Shown in pieces: positions 24,901 through 26,229 of a stretch of 32,065 nucleotides of DNA. The first letter of the stretch is position 1. Each line of letters begins with the position of its first letter. Source of the stretch: CAZAEL01 sp964484135. Lineage in GTDB: Bacteria > Elusimicrobiota > Elusimicrobia > FEN-1173. A model generated the notes under the pieces. The model did not search any database, was not told the DNA's origin, and saw nothing but the letters and a program-made list of their open reading frames with translations. The stretch lies in assembly GCA_964484135.1 (NCBI GenBank), contig CAZAEL010000028.1, positions 1 to 32,065 of the forward strand. Direction: 5' to 3'. The position numbers and the translations under genes were made by a program.

Positions 24901-25280
24901 AGGTCGTCATCCTCGCCCATAAGCTGACGCGGGCCCAGCGGCGCGACCTCGGCCGGCTCCTGCAGGGCGACAACGCCGCCAGGGGCGAGATCGGGACGCG
25001 CGTCCGGATCGTGGACGACAAGAGCGAATACGTGCAAGACGGCAAGGTGGACCTGGCGCGGCTCATCACCCAGGGCCTTCCCAAGATGTTCGGCCTCCAG
25101 GGCCAGGTGACCATCAAGCTCCTCACCACGGAGGAAGGCTTCAACGAACGGTTCGCCAACGCGACCGCCGAACTGCTCCAGAAGATCGTGCGGTGGTTGG
25201 GCGAGGTGGATCTGAAGGACGTGGGCAAGCTCTTCACCGACCAGTTCGAGCAGGACCAGGCGGTGGACATCAGCGCCTAA
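1..25280 (+). CDS. Giant repeat / membrane / SecA-like ATPase protein, 5'-partial
   Basis: One frame without a stop runs for 25.3 kb and ends in TAA at 25278-25280. It is open at the left edge: bases 3-8 read N-V and complete a repeat unit (GN-V-T-D-S-W-S), so the GTG at base 6 is not the start and the true N-terminus lies upstream. The visible part exceeds 8,420 residues. Order: beta repeats (about residues 1-3400), beta-rich and helical linkers, hydrophobic block (about 4370-4840), Ala-rich helices, SecA-like helicase (about 5545-6350), helical regions with hydrophobic hairpins (about 6687-6783 and 7767-7825), mixed C-terminus. No Porin-secretion tail or recognisable toxin is seen at the C-terminus. 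The GC-rich third positions and coherent domains argue that it is translated. Giant ORFs of this kind are known in Omnitrophota; surface adhesion, predation or self-export roles are inference. It is followed directly by a terminator and has no co-directional partner downstream. Confidence 0.93.
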   Translation, partial: NVTDSWSTQKFDVIGNQAKMVSVTSWSKTASNDGSMTTTDKYTVTYDYADDTEANRRAGRVGHLLSATLQGRIHSFTEDAFGNKTDSWSTQKFVVIGGQAKMSEVTNSSRSVSTDGSVTVTDPYTVKYNYAGQGVLGPNATREQVLAWIAQNGTVVGHLLTAELIGQIHSNTVDAFGNVMDSWSTQKFEVIANMAKMVSVTSWSKSVSADGSVTTTDPYTTSYKYREDSDESRRTGTVGHLLWAGITSVAPVETGRDGKPQVTGGGYHIKSVTIDAFGNVTTSYSKQEFIILAGQAKLSRVTNASYSLSNDGSISRTDPYVVEYRYAGQELGPRATLAQIQDWISKNGAKLGHLRDAKLLGTLVYDKIVTRVPVPRTYPYPRPYPYPYPRRTYPYPGRMYPMYRGDMLARPSIGLAPDMMYRPGVIYVERIAWRPRYDGLIHTTTTDAFGNVTQSWSKQTFVIIANQAKLETVTTWSRTESVDGSTTVTDAYTMTYTYNEDTLENREKGRVGHLIKAEITSPNVANPQGITGQYKIKSTTTDPWGNVTVTVSNQIFEIIGNQAKMVSMTTASRTDGSDGSVTITESYTTTYTYKLDNEANRAAGVVGHLLSAEITSGYVTNPAGIGGQYKIKSTTTDAWGNVTVSVSSQVFQVVANQAKMVSMTTASRTDSTDGSTTITDPYTIEYSYWGQNLGPDATKEQIQSWLSVNGLKLGWLKAAEVTSPDVQNPAGISGSFQIRTTTLDAFGNLTVSVSRQTFIVVANQAKLFHVTTASRTESVDGSITVTFPYTVEYSYYGDTAENRRLRRFGQVSGARLVPTDNWMGLPMQPMMKVMGGRYDAFLPWRRDGVIYSQTTDTFGNVTYSWSHQTFKVVAGQARLHIVTNWSRSETIDGTVTITDPYAVQYNYYEATAENIAAKRVGNLESAVLLGTLQYTYGQTVTQRVYQSAPSVMPERPWLRDFFGTLHDVFLEEPYYTGGDWGRDTWEKARAKILPWNQYVWTEVTIWRPYPMPKAYYDGTIHSTTTDAFGNVTHTWSKQTFEIIANQAKLKTVTTWSRTEAVDGAITVTDPYTMVYVYAKDTAENRRLRRVGELEAAFLRGVIHSRTTDDWFGTTTDTWTKQEFIIVAGQARLKSATTWSVTTSLDGTVTVTDPYTVVYTYTGEGLSRDQVKQMALLARSIGSRVAFGVMIDAQLIGQIHTTSTDTFGNVTESWSTQEFIIIAGQAKVQRVTTHSISTQKDGTVSVTDSVVEYDYYEYTAENVALGRVGHLRDAIGWGHTFTTTLVWDDAKKAYIPKTSETWFIQDYQIVAGKAVLKEQQSVTYEGEYVGGASPLPPEMLALLPGYGGGSVTPVSGVPGEVTTLPVVVGGDGVNFIQGIPTWLANAYKDILAGLKLKKPPVFQANQRRLSAKQKQFDQATTTLFAQVREGYESWLAGHSQEGGQGDHSSVFQNGGWNPDVLPVVETISKDDERSTRFGDLVQGVWNWFQSNFGFSSPDQGTGFMEGEPTPGQGGTREGDLLTQIAKQPRFMDRLLKLINKMNPKVAQLLASWLRDQWGVSVGGDGQSFREGEPTPGQARLWPILDKMKATGFFDKLLKLLSGKGGNARFDKIAKLVTDWFKKNYGFLSSGGPVATTTTPPSQLPDFETTYQALTAGKFQDQDGDGFIKGSVTYTRVVYEIDAVGHQVGATGYGWTQSYDKMFHDPDGDGNGIYKEKKTFSEFTQTYTVVMGKVLLASQTTITDSRDPRSTPNADGSWERQVMTVYYQYNAVGILTKAWGVGTIESDDTAAYQATDPNAPKGGHTIGTITQTYTIINGQAKLASSTTHSTTHGADGKTTTSTMTTTYRYDQVGRLIGASGHGTSHGPDGSSSISQTYIIHEGQALLKTSTTRSSGSTVTVTYTYRDGYLVGASGRGTVDHGWIIQKYAIFNGVAKITFVKIHAEDSGTESGSETSTSTSTTTDPKTGKVTTVTVTVTVSWEVHWWWSYDKEEKYSYNDNGVLTGYSEWENSDSGSETHTSVSVSVSVHVETPNISVGAPGYTNYTINNGALQGGDNVWVDGVQMTSVDVANINAMAAATGTWVGGITAGPSGDVSVSFAVFDGAVTPGQPRDGNLNQIGGFTVGLDTINNISAGDMADLSAFSNALQEGVSAEEFFSQAGALYDAGIIESVSVTYLSMNGNDQVTSSLSLTYGPNGGQAVTTTYQYDANGNVTDVTESVLNSDGTTSFSSTHFEYDDAGNITSSTMTDGEGNVYTTTYEYTYDANGNMTQSVATTTDADGNVTNVTTTVNTYAQNADGTYYKDSSTVHIHSVDDEGNVTDLTRFFTYDAAGNVLSADGYGTIHGADGSVGYINEDYQIVTTTDDKGKVTTQARLQEVRTTIYQTVTVVTPGTTEGYWDDSYAQYGEDPVWVEGTDIETTTTTTSVFSRTESYYYDDYGTQIGAPTVTEKSWSYTTSTVKDTATNGKQIYQRYVNGQLQQGAIWNGQVMTQAAVNSINQAAADAQGWVGGFTVDAAGNVSVQVITFSQPMAPGQSLPAGVEVTGGFKVTIGQMTPAAGGQVGIAINAGAYAEIGQLNDLRSGVSSGNAVDFDAQARSDFSETVRDFQFIDRDSIAMTIVTADGVTVNMDMNASGGFQTLYGSKDGQLVILGPAIGGDSILGDRSFYGIVNGDTIERSQYVSINRTLRDQNATGAVTLFPSQADGRLTAIAQDQSDAYITAIVASDGSVLQLTRSMNGQLLRLADGSYGVFNGTALTETQFNGINQQLSLNGASKGMVSLMMTDDGIRASAYDSRGEVTIVDVSMDGSTLLARSVRGADIPEAAASLPGELGSDMAGKQVDYVMLSADGQVMSEIHYTDGSALMFDLDNDQVQYFNSSGELEAIYGVTQTATQVRGGVDAGQSVMTFRGGERTATLLRGDDIPASVRSFSGDLGTAVNNRAIDYVVVSNTGEPVQVVYQDGSQLILDTANGTAMLQGVDRATMASFGLDGTFAGGTLVFSQNTGGEMRATSASTASGNITVNIQDGRADLNTVFVREGVTLSASESNWLSANGYELPALTGVDGTPFEGGVIILSRTGTGATAVVSVMLQSADGNLTIGVNANGTLNTNQVFRREGTTLSATESSWMTAQGYTLTPTGTADTPFAGGMIIYSRDATTGVVSVMLQSADGNLTIGVNANGTINPATLSIRPGTTQLSQAESRWLGSVGYRVGDASDVDPGLLRSGLTVGLVLIGTGERSGQVQIIYTDGQMDVLAGRGANRTLTQYDAAGSIMAVYGVRRVQGDSALGELVLGPEISHRATTEEIEQFRTSGWLRSDAEVRMALVGADGQIQVVYTDGSQDMITRPRGGDPVVIRRFNAEGNMTTFHYGSTTLHARYNATTGEFMGFSTTADGTIMTNPLEMVKAGVDGDAISEVFGLENMTFAAIYNDSGEMTSYTIGFRITLDNGADVEHVVRYDMNDQVMGTIIEVHTEDGQWMYFGDGWATSGNMYTNDDRPDPFADNQGAIAYVGSGLAVGQTTIDGRPASVSVVFDQQTNRFVIEVTVDFTNRPLTISGSGQTVQLAGPAVLAFNADGSYTLRQHARLSDGRALYAGATLAVTSEGFQVTTGFVGAISNDGQSLWDQDSGTRGMFDYHYGAQSNLRWVWEDNGSQGSWEEFSASYAGDMVIVNNTMVSMNASVRAVLVQVGVDNAVISVTGDMTSLSPGMQNAILQGQSTGGQAYADFVVEGRYIFSVVGVDEEAGEVVAQAGLDFLSFSGGVVVSFNGRNDRIFTVDGIEVANYTYAADGRSGVLHFVTGEWRVGDNVIQVGQQDMAFTVGEDGSYTFLPSGDIESQISDVMSSYPSAFSGMEQDVEAYMRGTGGENIGQALVLYGQMYQAILDGRDAIKSGRMTAQEAFDVVYDIAGQLVELGFDGTSGGSSMDLGNDPYGGVGGSLIMEYFMSVEGGYEDEYKLEQITAAFTSIAEFGREMQSVGTMDLAGAEVLSTFVGTDGVTRTGRATVLEGGLTLNNAGIPVFAGVIRGDQTARAPEVGQGAQTTVPEGNAGGAPRVTTDRTEWSLLAQNGNTYFVRGDVEYRESESLAFAEGAVIKFDLAGGTVFGVTFARPDAAYRIQIGQNNSIIPLFDQVLEPGDVRLVPAPGTDRVFFQGVEMLAGPQGYVALRVMENEQLGRYFLPVEGTLAPVNEIIQIDDNSSIRVEGFMVMGAENWQLTVGDGTRQTGTVTVAYSQSGSYRLDDGTVVDLGTGPYAATLTVDNIQWVDGQIAISGRLEGYVGWQYEPPADAGQQNEGGEPVPTYTDVDLIGLGANGTDGFLLRGTVELRSNELMVAAEGAKLTYAMSSGACFAMGTFDPGQTYEFREGQWMLWVDTSEHNDSNVFTGIAVWGFVIQGAIFGTDSYAEWQWDFLRDHKDAVFTQQRNWASVNSFARGAVAGINRVTLFIISLGGLINAPYVEDFRFAIEAFDAETVSMWKGIIGEYNTRQAMKIGDFVGQTLIITLLTLGASLVAEALIAPVMAARLASWGWLGRAILSSARVMAGFGNFVVSSVVRIATSTFVRMAVIFTVTDILLNSGAELLWGKDWYEQLESLSGSNFFYGIAFQGVSMLRTLSLAGNRVSEQSWMGQSFFGVNITINDHTYEVKWGHIFNIAVYAFGGQIVSAGRAAITSIASGGFATWARGLTVSGVKAWASAGLQAWGTSLRVGFSRSGSQFFSMLGIRTIVNNTGRLVFTNGAKFSGGLFLRTWMGIGASYVRIAAINVTLQFMSMGIHTINPYIGNAFHSDILNFVFGEFAPRNAVLPTTLGGFWDTAVQGFSQAITPNWFNVGFAAGLPLLMPIFQGVLSPFLPKAAETMATGSAAGTPAAAGSEGFLQGVASVPSYIVNAAVEEGFKENIIQAAVTPIVGAQAAEFVSELVSPDGGTATFQSQTASFSSSRGGQQIIDAAQEVTSASPSESSGSRTRLIEAIASAFGISELRVDYAIQEMLGEGASTPAEFVAAALAFSAGTYQGLQHGTPAMASLYQLALDNSVDLAVAQKANLLFSAAPLLALAEVSPAPAAREIEAASEAAEAADAAAAVPSQLGGPQVPQTAGAQQALRGTGSLPSVVTAQSAEGNNAESVPSQDLSSLETPANLSELSSLLEAGSWQEFLGAIAAAAPALAALEGGTVGLAQFAETALGVMKYGNATRNAFKAIMTSLAQTSVRQTSQAVALARLASFVMADSAFHGMDLRTKSRLAGQLIGAVGDFLVSRDTLPEDVGSQEFWDAAEGEGLLAAVQQLGYMAFTEGDLRLQTLLAGYLVGQTTLVMASQEGTNLPAGQINLRAFVAHTINQITPKSFQESLYQVQILSQGERAQFFVAASLLLMQMGGLGRGNVPNLMNMLMTLSMNVRKLDSNLQKKVDFMETVLGAFLSQHVQEARLQTGAGAFSNTLVTMAAYAINNAMGGGLDALFASMLFQTVATGARAQSSAGQGQGVDAAGQTRAEEAQVDLSPVAPHQVTDRVRQLVSDASAKVHEEVEVNGVMVNAGALAIMQFVQEGAAAAVKAVQERGGDPTLELRFNPKFAESGYRAAQMDAFSRIFVAMMEGRSLESAEMRRYAEILQVAGGKTLLAMASLVLLEARTEGNKFNVIFTNTDPNIGPMADHVKALFGDSFGEVLTLTGDDIRQYQGKPQALRERMARARVVVMTYEGWGGMIGLDFATLLADSTDPELGRIAAANRALLEKHDIKFTQEKNHDGTVKVSFNDPRQSREAIRILVEEGGQGLERTSIDFTRIGNAIADEIDYFATIPMQALAGGMGKFWTQSPLVGYYTELASLRKEGGPARVMEQAEDLLEKYQEAGVTLQRILSDLALADASPGALAKMAGFYERMSAVAGQLSSNGKRSVSESEIERAVQELMTQLPQGAALTQEAVSEALKAQIQSQRARVYFTQIHDMSKALHAASQGYKAEGVLMGAKRWLKDATRAVGAFWGRDALNQDAADVDIALTTEDGRPAALSQEQIDKKIEEQVKGLRESFGDLSFNPTEMREHLYNGMTAHDMSDGNGYIFDRMNGRIVVTNLGVGVEGLSLPAGTMQVLEVRHGVDISRPISETYISNSLQAMNTFGDIIGLTGTYTPVVENSVMKQLGIVKGGKVGSKAVTSTNFGLFESQAGALNFITTKTQQMDDESIPNFNLVLTSDSQVTGQVVRALLLGMGIETVEVVRADGQKETRKVADITASEMSLLRDIASQNGIAFVDPASGNVSQQASDLSDAVKRGEYRFVVADAFLLGRGWDVGNMVEAKEAIVRNFEARTGRPAAQGKVQATLFLVNPESMTTSQMEQAMGRLDPYLDNRFSKEAYDKDIVGLITVETARQHESLRKAVQEKGGEWSVDAIVENLQEIQGLNEEEVLKKAGQTIKVSQIDQFVQADRAPPTIEEVRNDPTVTPDILSALQDAKAGYVADGKLTKQGQAFLTLYKQYRKLKVIYIGDDDQRKGVSIQAEDIQRIMSDNDADWNVALMELFIQKVNDTHNPALTGRKGFAKLNRMHQALLASKARQERTKSLTEAAMSSMTRHQQTQLRDSKVRNVLFMLKRPFLAWSVIRSGWDHSLANAARDMELWAMEQFGMAEDELSAEGLDGMLEVSRLASVNYDQDSKQFRLSLTSEGKAQRGRLIRYLHDVLSPEERRLLTRKVAVRDVPIRQDGKVDLPLLAKKLAAKPISPILVNLSLAALPLVLAVAVVTWTWAPLMPAIALAGMLFMQAIQVKMPQLGEKMEQKLQAKSRGGAVIQGVTLGIAFVTGGPLMGLVTFATLILPKAKEAIQKAPRVAEAIGVREKGISSSPFIAVIEGISAAQRAVESADLSDEENQWIAQQLARHERAFLEQAKDMPEAEREERKLKTLGEAKKKLEEAARKRRPNVADSLGVLKSVRTHLPKSVEVDDETILAIVAGADLSLEEGALENVLRAYRYLSEKVKEAEITESYFEALSIGELAALDEAGLRRYYLNFQRLSRIGRENDEPQFAESFPVSYLAAENFDPDTVWRTHVLSLKGKVASALLADIQEMVAAEEERMRADGRLPKDASPQVVNSILSGILKARMTPDVIRQKAWEHGLGLDDAFLLFRMAENFGLQKARSAISRVFSSAHETDRWRRILGADMDGFLSYEASLARRAREVYAPEARANVESFARAVKMVFGVEIEALDKEGVSFNPTASGTLGQRASVRLGDKVADLYWMGDFVVAVSGSMTRVYAKGTGMLLAKMDFAAADVSVVTDRNKGTDTILFFDAEDKQSGRLDIGRTPDGRVVSIHRAEGRDDDTLLQAMVELESEAGRRGGVTYRTLADFLSVGIPKVIRNAGTIEGRLMKPRQLMDLLLAEMGYDGDMDVISANHRRIQSSLGQDAADRYDARILSNSTMVDAIISSVHGLSAVFGREVVQRLSVAVLSNARFTGMLAEAISEAGGVRPGLSAVQVAAAINEAYENLAKGSLERKELAAVDRIVNDLRARSVSRDTRQGPLVMAKSMDQIMTEMESEGRPSVKSTDRRVGPRVLAEAQERAEAEAAARPKETDRRRDKSRVGISAASRTERLARELGIAGREEEATLRYFVEAAQREDAVAVRRLADSVARLAAHKDDRYLGLLSEWLKEYGLDLDMKALRAERHPGRALYALILSGWLDRVLSDMPVDQKEAFFRSVTGLQKGRFVHGNTKMKNLYRQVTGHPLDASFSGLGEVRVADVRLIPTYAEAYARNRRNVRSVLDQAEEVVRRALASAPLDVSTEEESGEGWLSDEELVPSELSPVGVIRWRAAAPVLILTVASLFLVGCNVATAQDAQTMAEGGLRLLQVLAVGVVSVTAAVMVLTRMSSTREAAGRTVAEKPEAEAEEGIEGKAGTEAPAEPGTSIQETARNAMGALSRLWRNVASAVDLAVAEAQVRTGTVDIEDIQKALNRLTSQSKAVETEAEGPALITFHADKHDRIKAKKVEVVGLPTQTDEMPGTFAERMLAEGKVAYVSGPHILYVSREVVERLNRQEFVPGHFHAKPAEWKEMSVAARRQVMAPSLQDLLMALDHDMTFVATEDMRGRVDVRIDKGTNLVTFTYWGDLAERGRNGESVQMDLGALMAEAMARGERVHVTLEKPGVPKDAPEAERYMQVPVPADAMIAFAYLEVRGVDDVRQLMRPGMTPEQFAEALLAVSREARKIYEQEVKATEGQRGGGLATVDPRRLVSSYLQALVPGGRGASAPASTAAGAATVSLAVPGGALQPSVVEQVMDRLGQRQQPSGGTALAGQPELEAARLAYPGVLMLDASVMSAQEILQATQNTLEDQDLNGENKVQVVILAHKLTRAQRRDLGRLLQGDNAARGEIGTRVRIVDDKSEYVQDGKVDLARLITQGLPKMFGLQGQVTIKLLTTEEGFNERFANATAELLQKIVRWLGEVDLKDVGKLFTDQFEQDQAVDISA
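1126..1200 (+). repeat. Tyr-Pro-rich low-complexity tract inside repeat unit 4
   Basis: This is part of the giant protein. The dipeptide YP recurs, broken by Arg and Thr, and is followed by a Met/Tyr/Arg-rich stretch to about 1320. It lies in a loop insertion between the LLGTL-x-Y and RPRYDGLIH elements of unit 4. Tyr-Pro tracts are usually disordered, or extended and sticky; a wall-contact role would be inference. Confidence 0.8.
4440..4890 (+). repeat. Duplicated 65-residue linker module (GEPTPGQ unit)
   Basis: Within the giant protein, the pattern W-x-x-x-[NQ]-[FYW]-G-[FV]-S, a Gly/Asp loop, G-E-P-T-P-G-Q, then an amphipathic helix (F-x-D-[RK]-L-L-K-L) occurs twice. The GEPTPGQ codons are at 4515-4535 and 4710-4730, 195 bases apart. 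A third partial copy (WFKKNYGFLSS) closes the stretch. It separates the first repeat array from the second and looks like a helical spacer. Confidence 0.75.
4977..5147 (+). other. Two calcium-loop-like motifs in the giant protein
   Basis: D-Q-D-G-D-G-F-I (from 4977) and D-P-D-G-D-G-N-G-I (from 5109) match the D-x-D-x-D-G core of EF-hand, dockerin or thrombospondin-type calcium loops. They flank the first beta element after the helical linker. Calcium binding is inferred from the motif alone; no second helix typical of a full EF-hand is evident. Confidence 0.5.
5010..6045 (+). repeat. Second beta-repeat series (TQTYTI-x-NGQAKL / GASG-x-GT units)
   Basis: At least four units follow one another in the giant protein. 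Each has a T-Q-x-Y-x-[IV]-x-x-G-[QK]-[AV]-[KL]-L element, an STT-x-S stretch, then Y-x-Y-[DNR]-x-x-G-x-[LI]-x-[GK]-A-x-G-x-GT, starting at about 5160, 5415, 5613 and 5760. The QAKL core is shared with the first array (for example IIANQAKL), so the two series are probably related. The Y-x-Y-D-x-x-G element grades into the YD repeats that follow. Confidence 0.75.
6120..8380 (+). repeat. Four dispersed copies of an 80-90 residue beta/alpha module
   Basis: In the giant protein, a [NG]-G-x-L-Q/x beta element, V-x-N-G/D-G-x-x-[ML]-[TS], a short I-N-x helix, then G-W/T-V-G-G and an alternating strand ending [IV]-x-V-x-V-x-x-F recur. Copies lie at about 6130-6370, 7405-7650, 7915-8130 and 8195-8380. 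The first two share TWVGGITAGPSGDVSV versus GWVGGFTVDAAGNVSV. The YD repeats sit between copies one and two, so the modules are interleaved. Confidence 0.65.
6606..6995 (+). repeat. YD/RHS-type repeats
   Basis: Four clear copies of the YD signature occur: YQYDANGN (6606), FEYDDAGN (6693), YTYDANGN (about 6774) and FTYDAAGN (6969), separated by Thr/Asp/Gly-rich strands. YD repeats build the beta shells of RHS/teneurin proteins and of many bacterial surface proteins. I see neither the RHS core-protease motif nor a toxin tip, so only the repeat identity is claimed. Confidence 0.85.
8946..9624 (+). repeat. Three tandem 74-77 residue modules with 62-bp exact DNA repeats
   Basis: Units start at about 8946, 9168 and 9399, each with F-[AE]-GG-x-[LI]-[IV]-x-S, a SADGNLTIGVNANGT-like strand pair, then REG-T-LSA-[ST]-ES-x-W, ending G-Y. 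Units two and three are identical over 62 bases (9243-9304 and 9468-9529, 225 bases apart), implying recent duplication or gene conversion. Flanking regions (about 8445-8945 and 9625-10125) share another module with the pattern Y-x-DGS/Q and YGV, so this array appears nested inside that series. Confidence 0.85.
12150..13090 (+). repeat. Duplicated beta module just before the membrane block
   Basis: Two copies in the giant protein match over about 65 residues: a LL/GL-[AG]-x-NG-[NT] start, then [FL]-[VL]-RG-[DT]-VE-x-R-x-[SN]-E-x-[LM], AEGA-x-[IL], and G-x-x-F-[GA]-[VM]-[GT]-F. They span about 12150-12350 and 12894-13090. About 540 bases of other beta-rich sequence separate them. The second copy runs directly into the hydrophobic region. 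Confidence 0.65.
13110..14520 (+). other. Multi-segment hydrophobic (membrane) block of the giant protein
   Basis: Eight or so hydrophobic stretches of membrane-spanning character lie at about 13117-13170, 13270-13338, 13450-13540, 13600-13690, 13760-13820, 13912-13998, 14214-14300 and 14445-14520, separated by short charged or Gly/Ser linkers. Examples are LIITLLTLGASLVAEALIA and MAVIFTVTDILL. The number of true membrane passes cannot be fixed by eye. The block divides the extracellular-type repeats from the ATPase part, which would place the two on opposite sides of a membrane if the passes are odd in number. Confidence 0.7.
16640..19060 (+). other. SecA-like helicase ATPase region of the giant protein
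   Basis: The motor motifs of SecA appear in order. An R-x-x-Q-x-x-A entry (about 16680) leads to a Walker A variant, AGGKTLLA (16785 on; Lys is residue 5597), equivalent to GEGKTLVA. Walker B is DEID (17313-17324), matching SecA DEVD. Motif III is LTGT (18300-18311). LGRGWDVGN (18777 on) matches SecA GRGTDI. QAMGRLDP (18933 on) matches the arginine-bearing motif VI. About 980 bases between DEID and LTGT are mostly helical and may correspond to, or replace, the preprotein cross-linking region. The SecA C-terminal zinc motif is not seen. ATPase activity and polypeptide translocation are inferred from motif order. Confidence 0.8.
20064..20352 (+). other. Hydrophobic hairpins after the SecA-like region
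   Basis: Two strongly hydrophobic stretches of the giant protein, about 20064-20205 (LPLVLAVAVVTWTWAPLMPA core) and 20260-20352 (Gly-rich, VIQGVTLGIAFV core), are separated by a basic/polar loop. They probably form one or two membrane hairpins. Charged, helical sequence (about 20400-22700) with coiled-coil character follows. Confidence 0.65.
23304..23480 (+). other. Internal lipoprotein-signal-like segment plus second membrane helix
   Basis: In the giant protein, a short basic stretch (IRWR) precedes a hydrophobic run ending LFLVGC-N, with the Cys codon at 23370-23372 (residue 7789), then a polar stretch (NVATAQDAQ). This is the layout of a type II signal peptide with lipobox L-V-G-C. A second hydrophobic helix follows (about 23421-23478). 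It lies more than 7,700 residues into the chain, so it is either an ordinary membrane helix or a remnant of a fused lipoprotein gene. Confidence 0.55.
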
Positions 25281-25334
25281 AACGGGGGGCGCGGTTCCTT
25301 AGAGACGTTCTTTCGGGAAGGTTTTTTCGCCGAG

Positions 25335-25379
25335 GGGGCGGTCGTTGTCCGGCAGGACGACGGCCGCCCCTGTTTTGTT
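25335..25379 (+). terminator. Intrinsic terminator after the giant gene
   Basis: Bases 25335-25350 pair with 25355-25370 over 16 positions, two of them G-U, around a GGCA loop. TGTTTTGTT follows. It lies 55 bases after the giant gene's stop codon. No T-run follows in the leftward direction, so it serves the plus strand. Confidence 0.88.
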
Positions 25380-25428
25380 CGCCCGTGCTTTTCTTAGGCG
25401 GGGCTGAACGGGCCGGACGGTTGGGAAA

Positions 25429-25680
25429 TCAGTTCTTGTACGCCGTGACTTTGAGCGTCAACCGCACCGTCACGGGATGCTGGTAGGACAACCTTTGGGG
25501 GGCCTTGAGGGGCAGGAAAACGTCGCCCGACCCGCCTCGGATGACCACGGCGTCGTCCAGGGGGCCGGACCAAACCCTGGCGATCAGTCGGGCGCCGGGT
25601 TTCCGGGGTTGCATTTCATAATGCAGTTTGATCCAGCGGGCCGTGGGCGGCACCGCCGGCGACAGGTCAACCTCGGGCAT
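25429..25680 (-). CDS. Small hypothetical protein, 83 aa
   Basis: I do not recognise this protein. It has 83 residues, Pro-rich at the start (SPAVPPTARW), then four or five predicted beta strands with alternating hydrophobics (LIARVW, VVIRGG, DVFLPL, VTVRLTLKVTAY). This suggests a small beta-sandwich or barrel. There is no signal peptide, membrane helix or Cys. Its ATG lies inside the end of the upstream gene (14-base overlap), so the two are probably translationally coupled in one leftward operon. It converges on the giant gene's terminator. A GAGG shortly before the ATG is a weak ribosome site. The coupling supports it being real; the function is unknown. Confidence 0.6.
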   Translation of the reverse strand: MPEVDLSPAVPPTARWIKLHYEMQPRKPGARLIARVWSGPLDDAVVIRGGSGDVFLPLKAPQRLSYQHPVTVRLTLKVTAYKN

Positions 25681-26125
25681 GGGCCTCGGCCAGCTCGAGC
25701 AGTTTTCGGGCGTAACTTTCCAGCAGGGCGTCCTGCCGGGCCTTGAGACGTTCCAGCCCTTCGGCGAAGGCCTTTTCCGTCGCAGCGTCGTACCGGCGCC
25801 GATCCAGACCGTGCGCCTGCCGGAACCTTTTCAGAAAATGGTTCCGGTCCCGGTCCAGGGCGTCGCTGTCCTTCAGCCAGTTTTGCAGGAGGGGGGAGAG
25901 GGCCCGGCCTCCGTCGTCCGGGCCGTCGGGAGGGAAAAGGCCCGCCAGGAAGCGGCCCCGTTCCGGTCCCAGCGCCTCCGGGGACGGAGGGTTCTCTCCC
26001 AGCCCGCAGGATCCGCCGCCGGAAACGGTGAAAGGGCCCCTTTGATGGAGGGCCTCCCGGCTCTTGTACAGAATCTGCGTAAGAAATTCCCTGGCCAGGG
26101 ACTGTTTTGAATTTCCCGCGGACAT
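25667..26125 (-). CDS. Hypothetical helical protein, 152 aa
   Basis: No family is recognised. The N-terminal third (LAREFLTQILYKSREAL) is helical, followed by a Gly/Pro-rich loop with a single Cys (residues about 33-70). Residues about 80-150 form a charged helix pair (NHFLKRFRQ, EGLERLKARQDALLESYARKLLELAEA) with coiled-coil character. There is no signal peptide or membrane segment, so it is probably cytosolic. The ATG at 26125 lies only six bases downstream of a good -10 element, predicting a leaderless transcript. No downstream in-frame start offers a better ribosome site. It is the first gene of the leftward operon, divergent from the ferredoxin operon and probably regulated with it through the shared dyad. 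Confidence 0.7.
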   Translation of the reverse strand: MSAGNSKQSLAREFLTQILYKSREALHQRGPFTVSGGGSCGLGENPPSPEALGPERGRFLAGLFPPDGPDDGGRALSPLLQNWLKDSDALDRDRNHFLKRFRQAHGLDRRRYDAATEKAFAEGLERLKARQDALLESYARKLLELAEAHARG

Positions 26126-26131
26126 GATTTT

Positions 26132-26160
26132 AGAATATCATACATGACCATTTTGGTCAA
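26132..26160 (-). promoter_or_regulatory. Leftward promoter, likely leaderless
   Basis: Reading the minus strand, -35 TTGACC (plus 26155-26160), a 17-base spacer and an extended -10 TGA-TATTCT (plus 26132-26137) precede the ATG at 26125. The expected start point, about seven bases past the -10, falls on that ATG. The -35 lies inside the right arm of the dyad. Confidence 0.7.
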
Positions 26161-26163
26161 GTA
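26141..26163. promoter_or_regulatory. Operator-like 23-bp dyad in the divergent intergenic region
   Basis: The core TGACCA-TTT-TGGTCA (26145-26159) is a perfect inverted repeat. It is extended by TAC (26141-26143) and GTA (26161-26163) after one mismatch on each side. It covers the leftward -35 and ends one base before the rightward -35. The size and dyad symmetry suit a dimeric regulator. Given the ferredoxin target, an Rrf2-type or CRP/FNR-type redox regulator is plausible but unproven. Confidence 0.7.
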
Positions 26164-26192
26164 TTGACTTTCGCCATGGGGTGTGTTAGACT
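26164..26192 (+). promoter_or_regulatory. Promoter of the ferredoxin-rhodanese operon
   Basis: -35 TTGACT (26164-26169), a 17-base spacer and an extended -10 TGT-TAGACT (26187-26192) predict a start near 26199. A strong ribosome site, AAGGAGGA (26213-26220), precedes the ATG at 26230. Confidence 0.72.
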
Positions 26193-26229
26193 TTGAAGGA
26201 ACGTTCTGAGAGAAGGAGGAAACACCGTC

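Noticed and set aside
17721..25037. Minus-strand open frames opposite the C-terminal half (17721-20276, 22167-25037)
   Set aside because: They are rich in His, Arg, Pro and Gly and have no motif. The plus strand encodes coherent helicase motifs and membrane segments there.
23800..25280. C-terminal toxin domain of an RHS or polymorphic toxin
   Set aside because: YD repeats raised the idea, but no core-protease motif, known toxin motif or adjacent immunity gene is visible.
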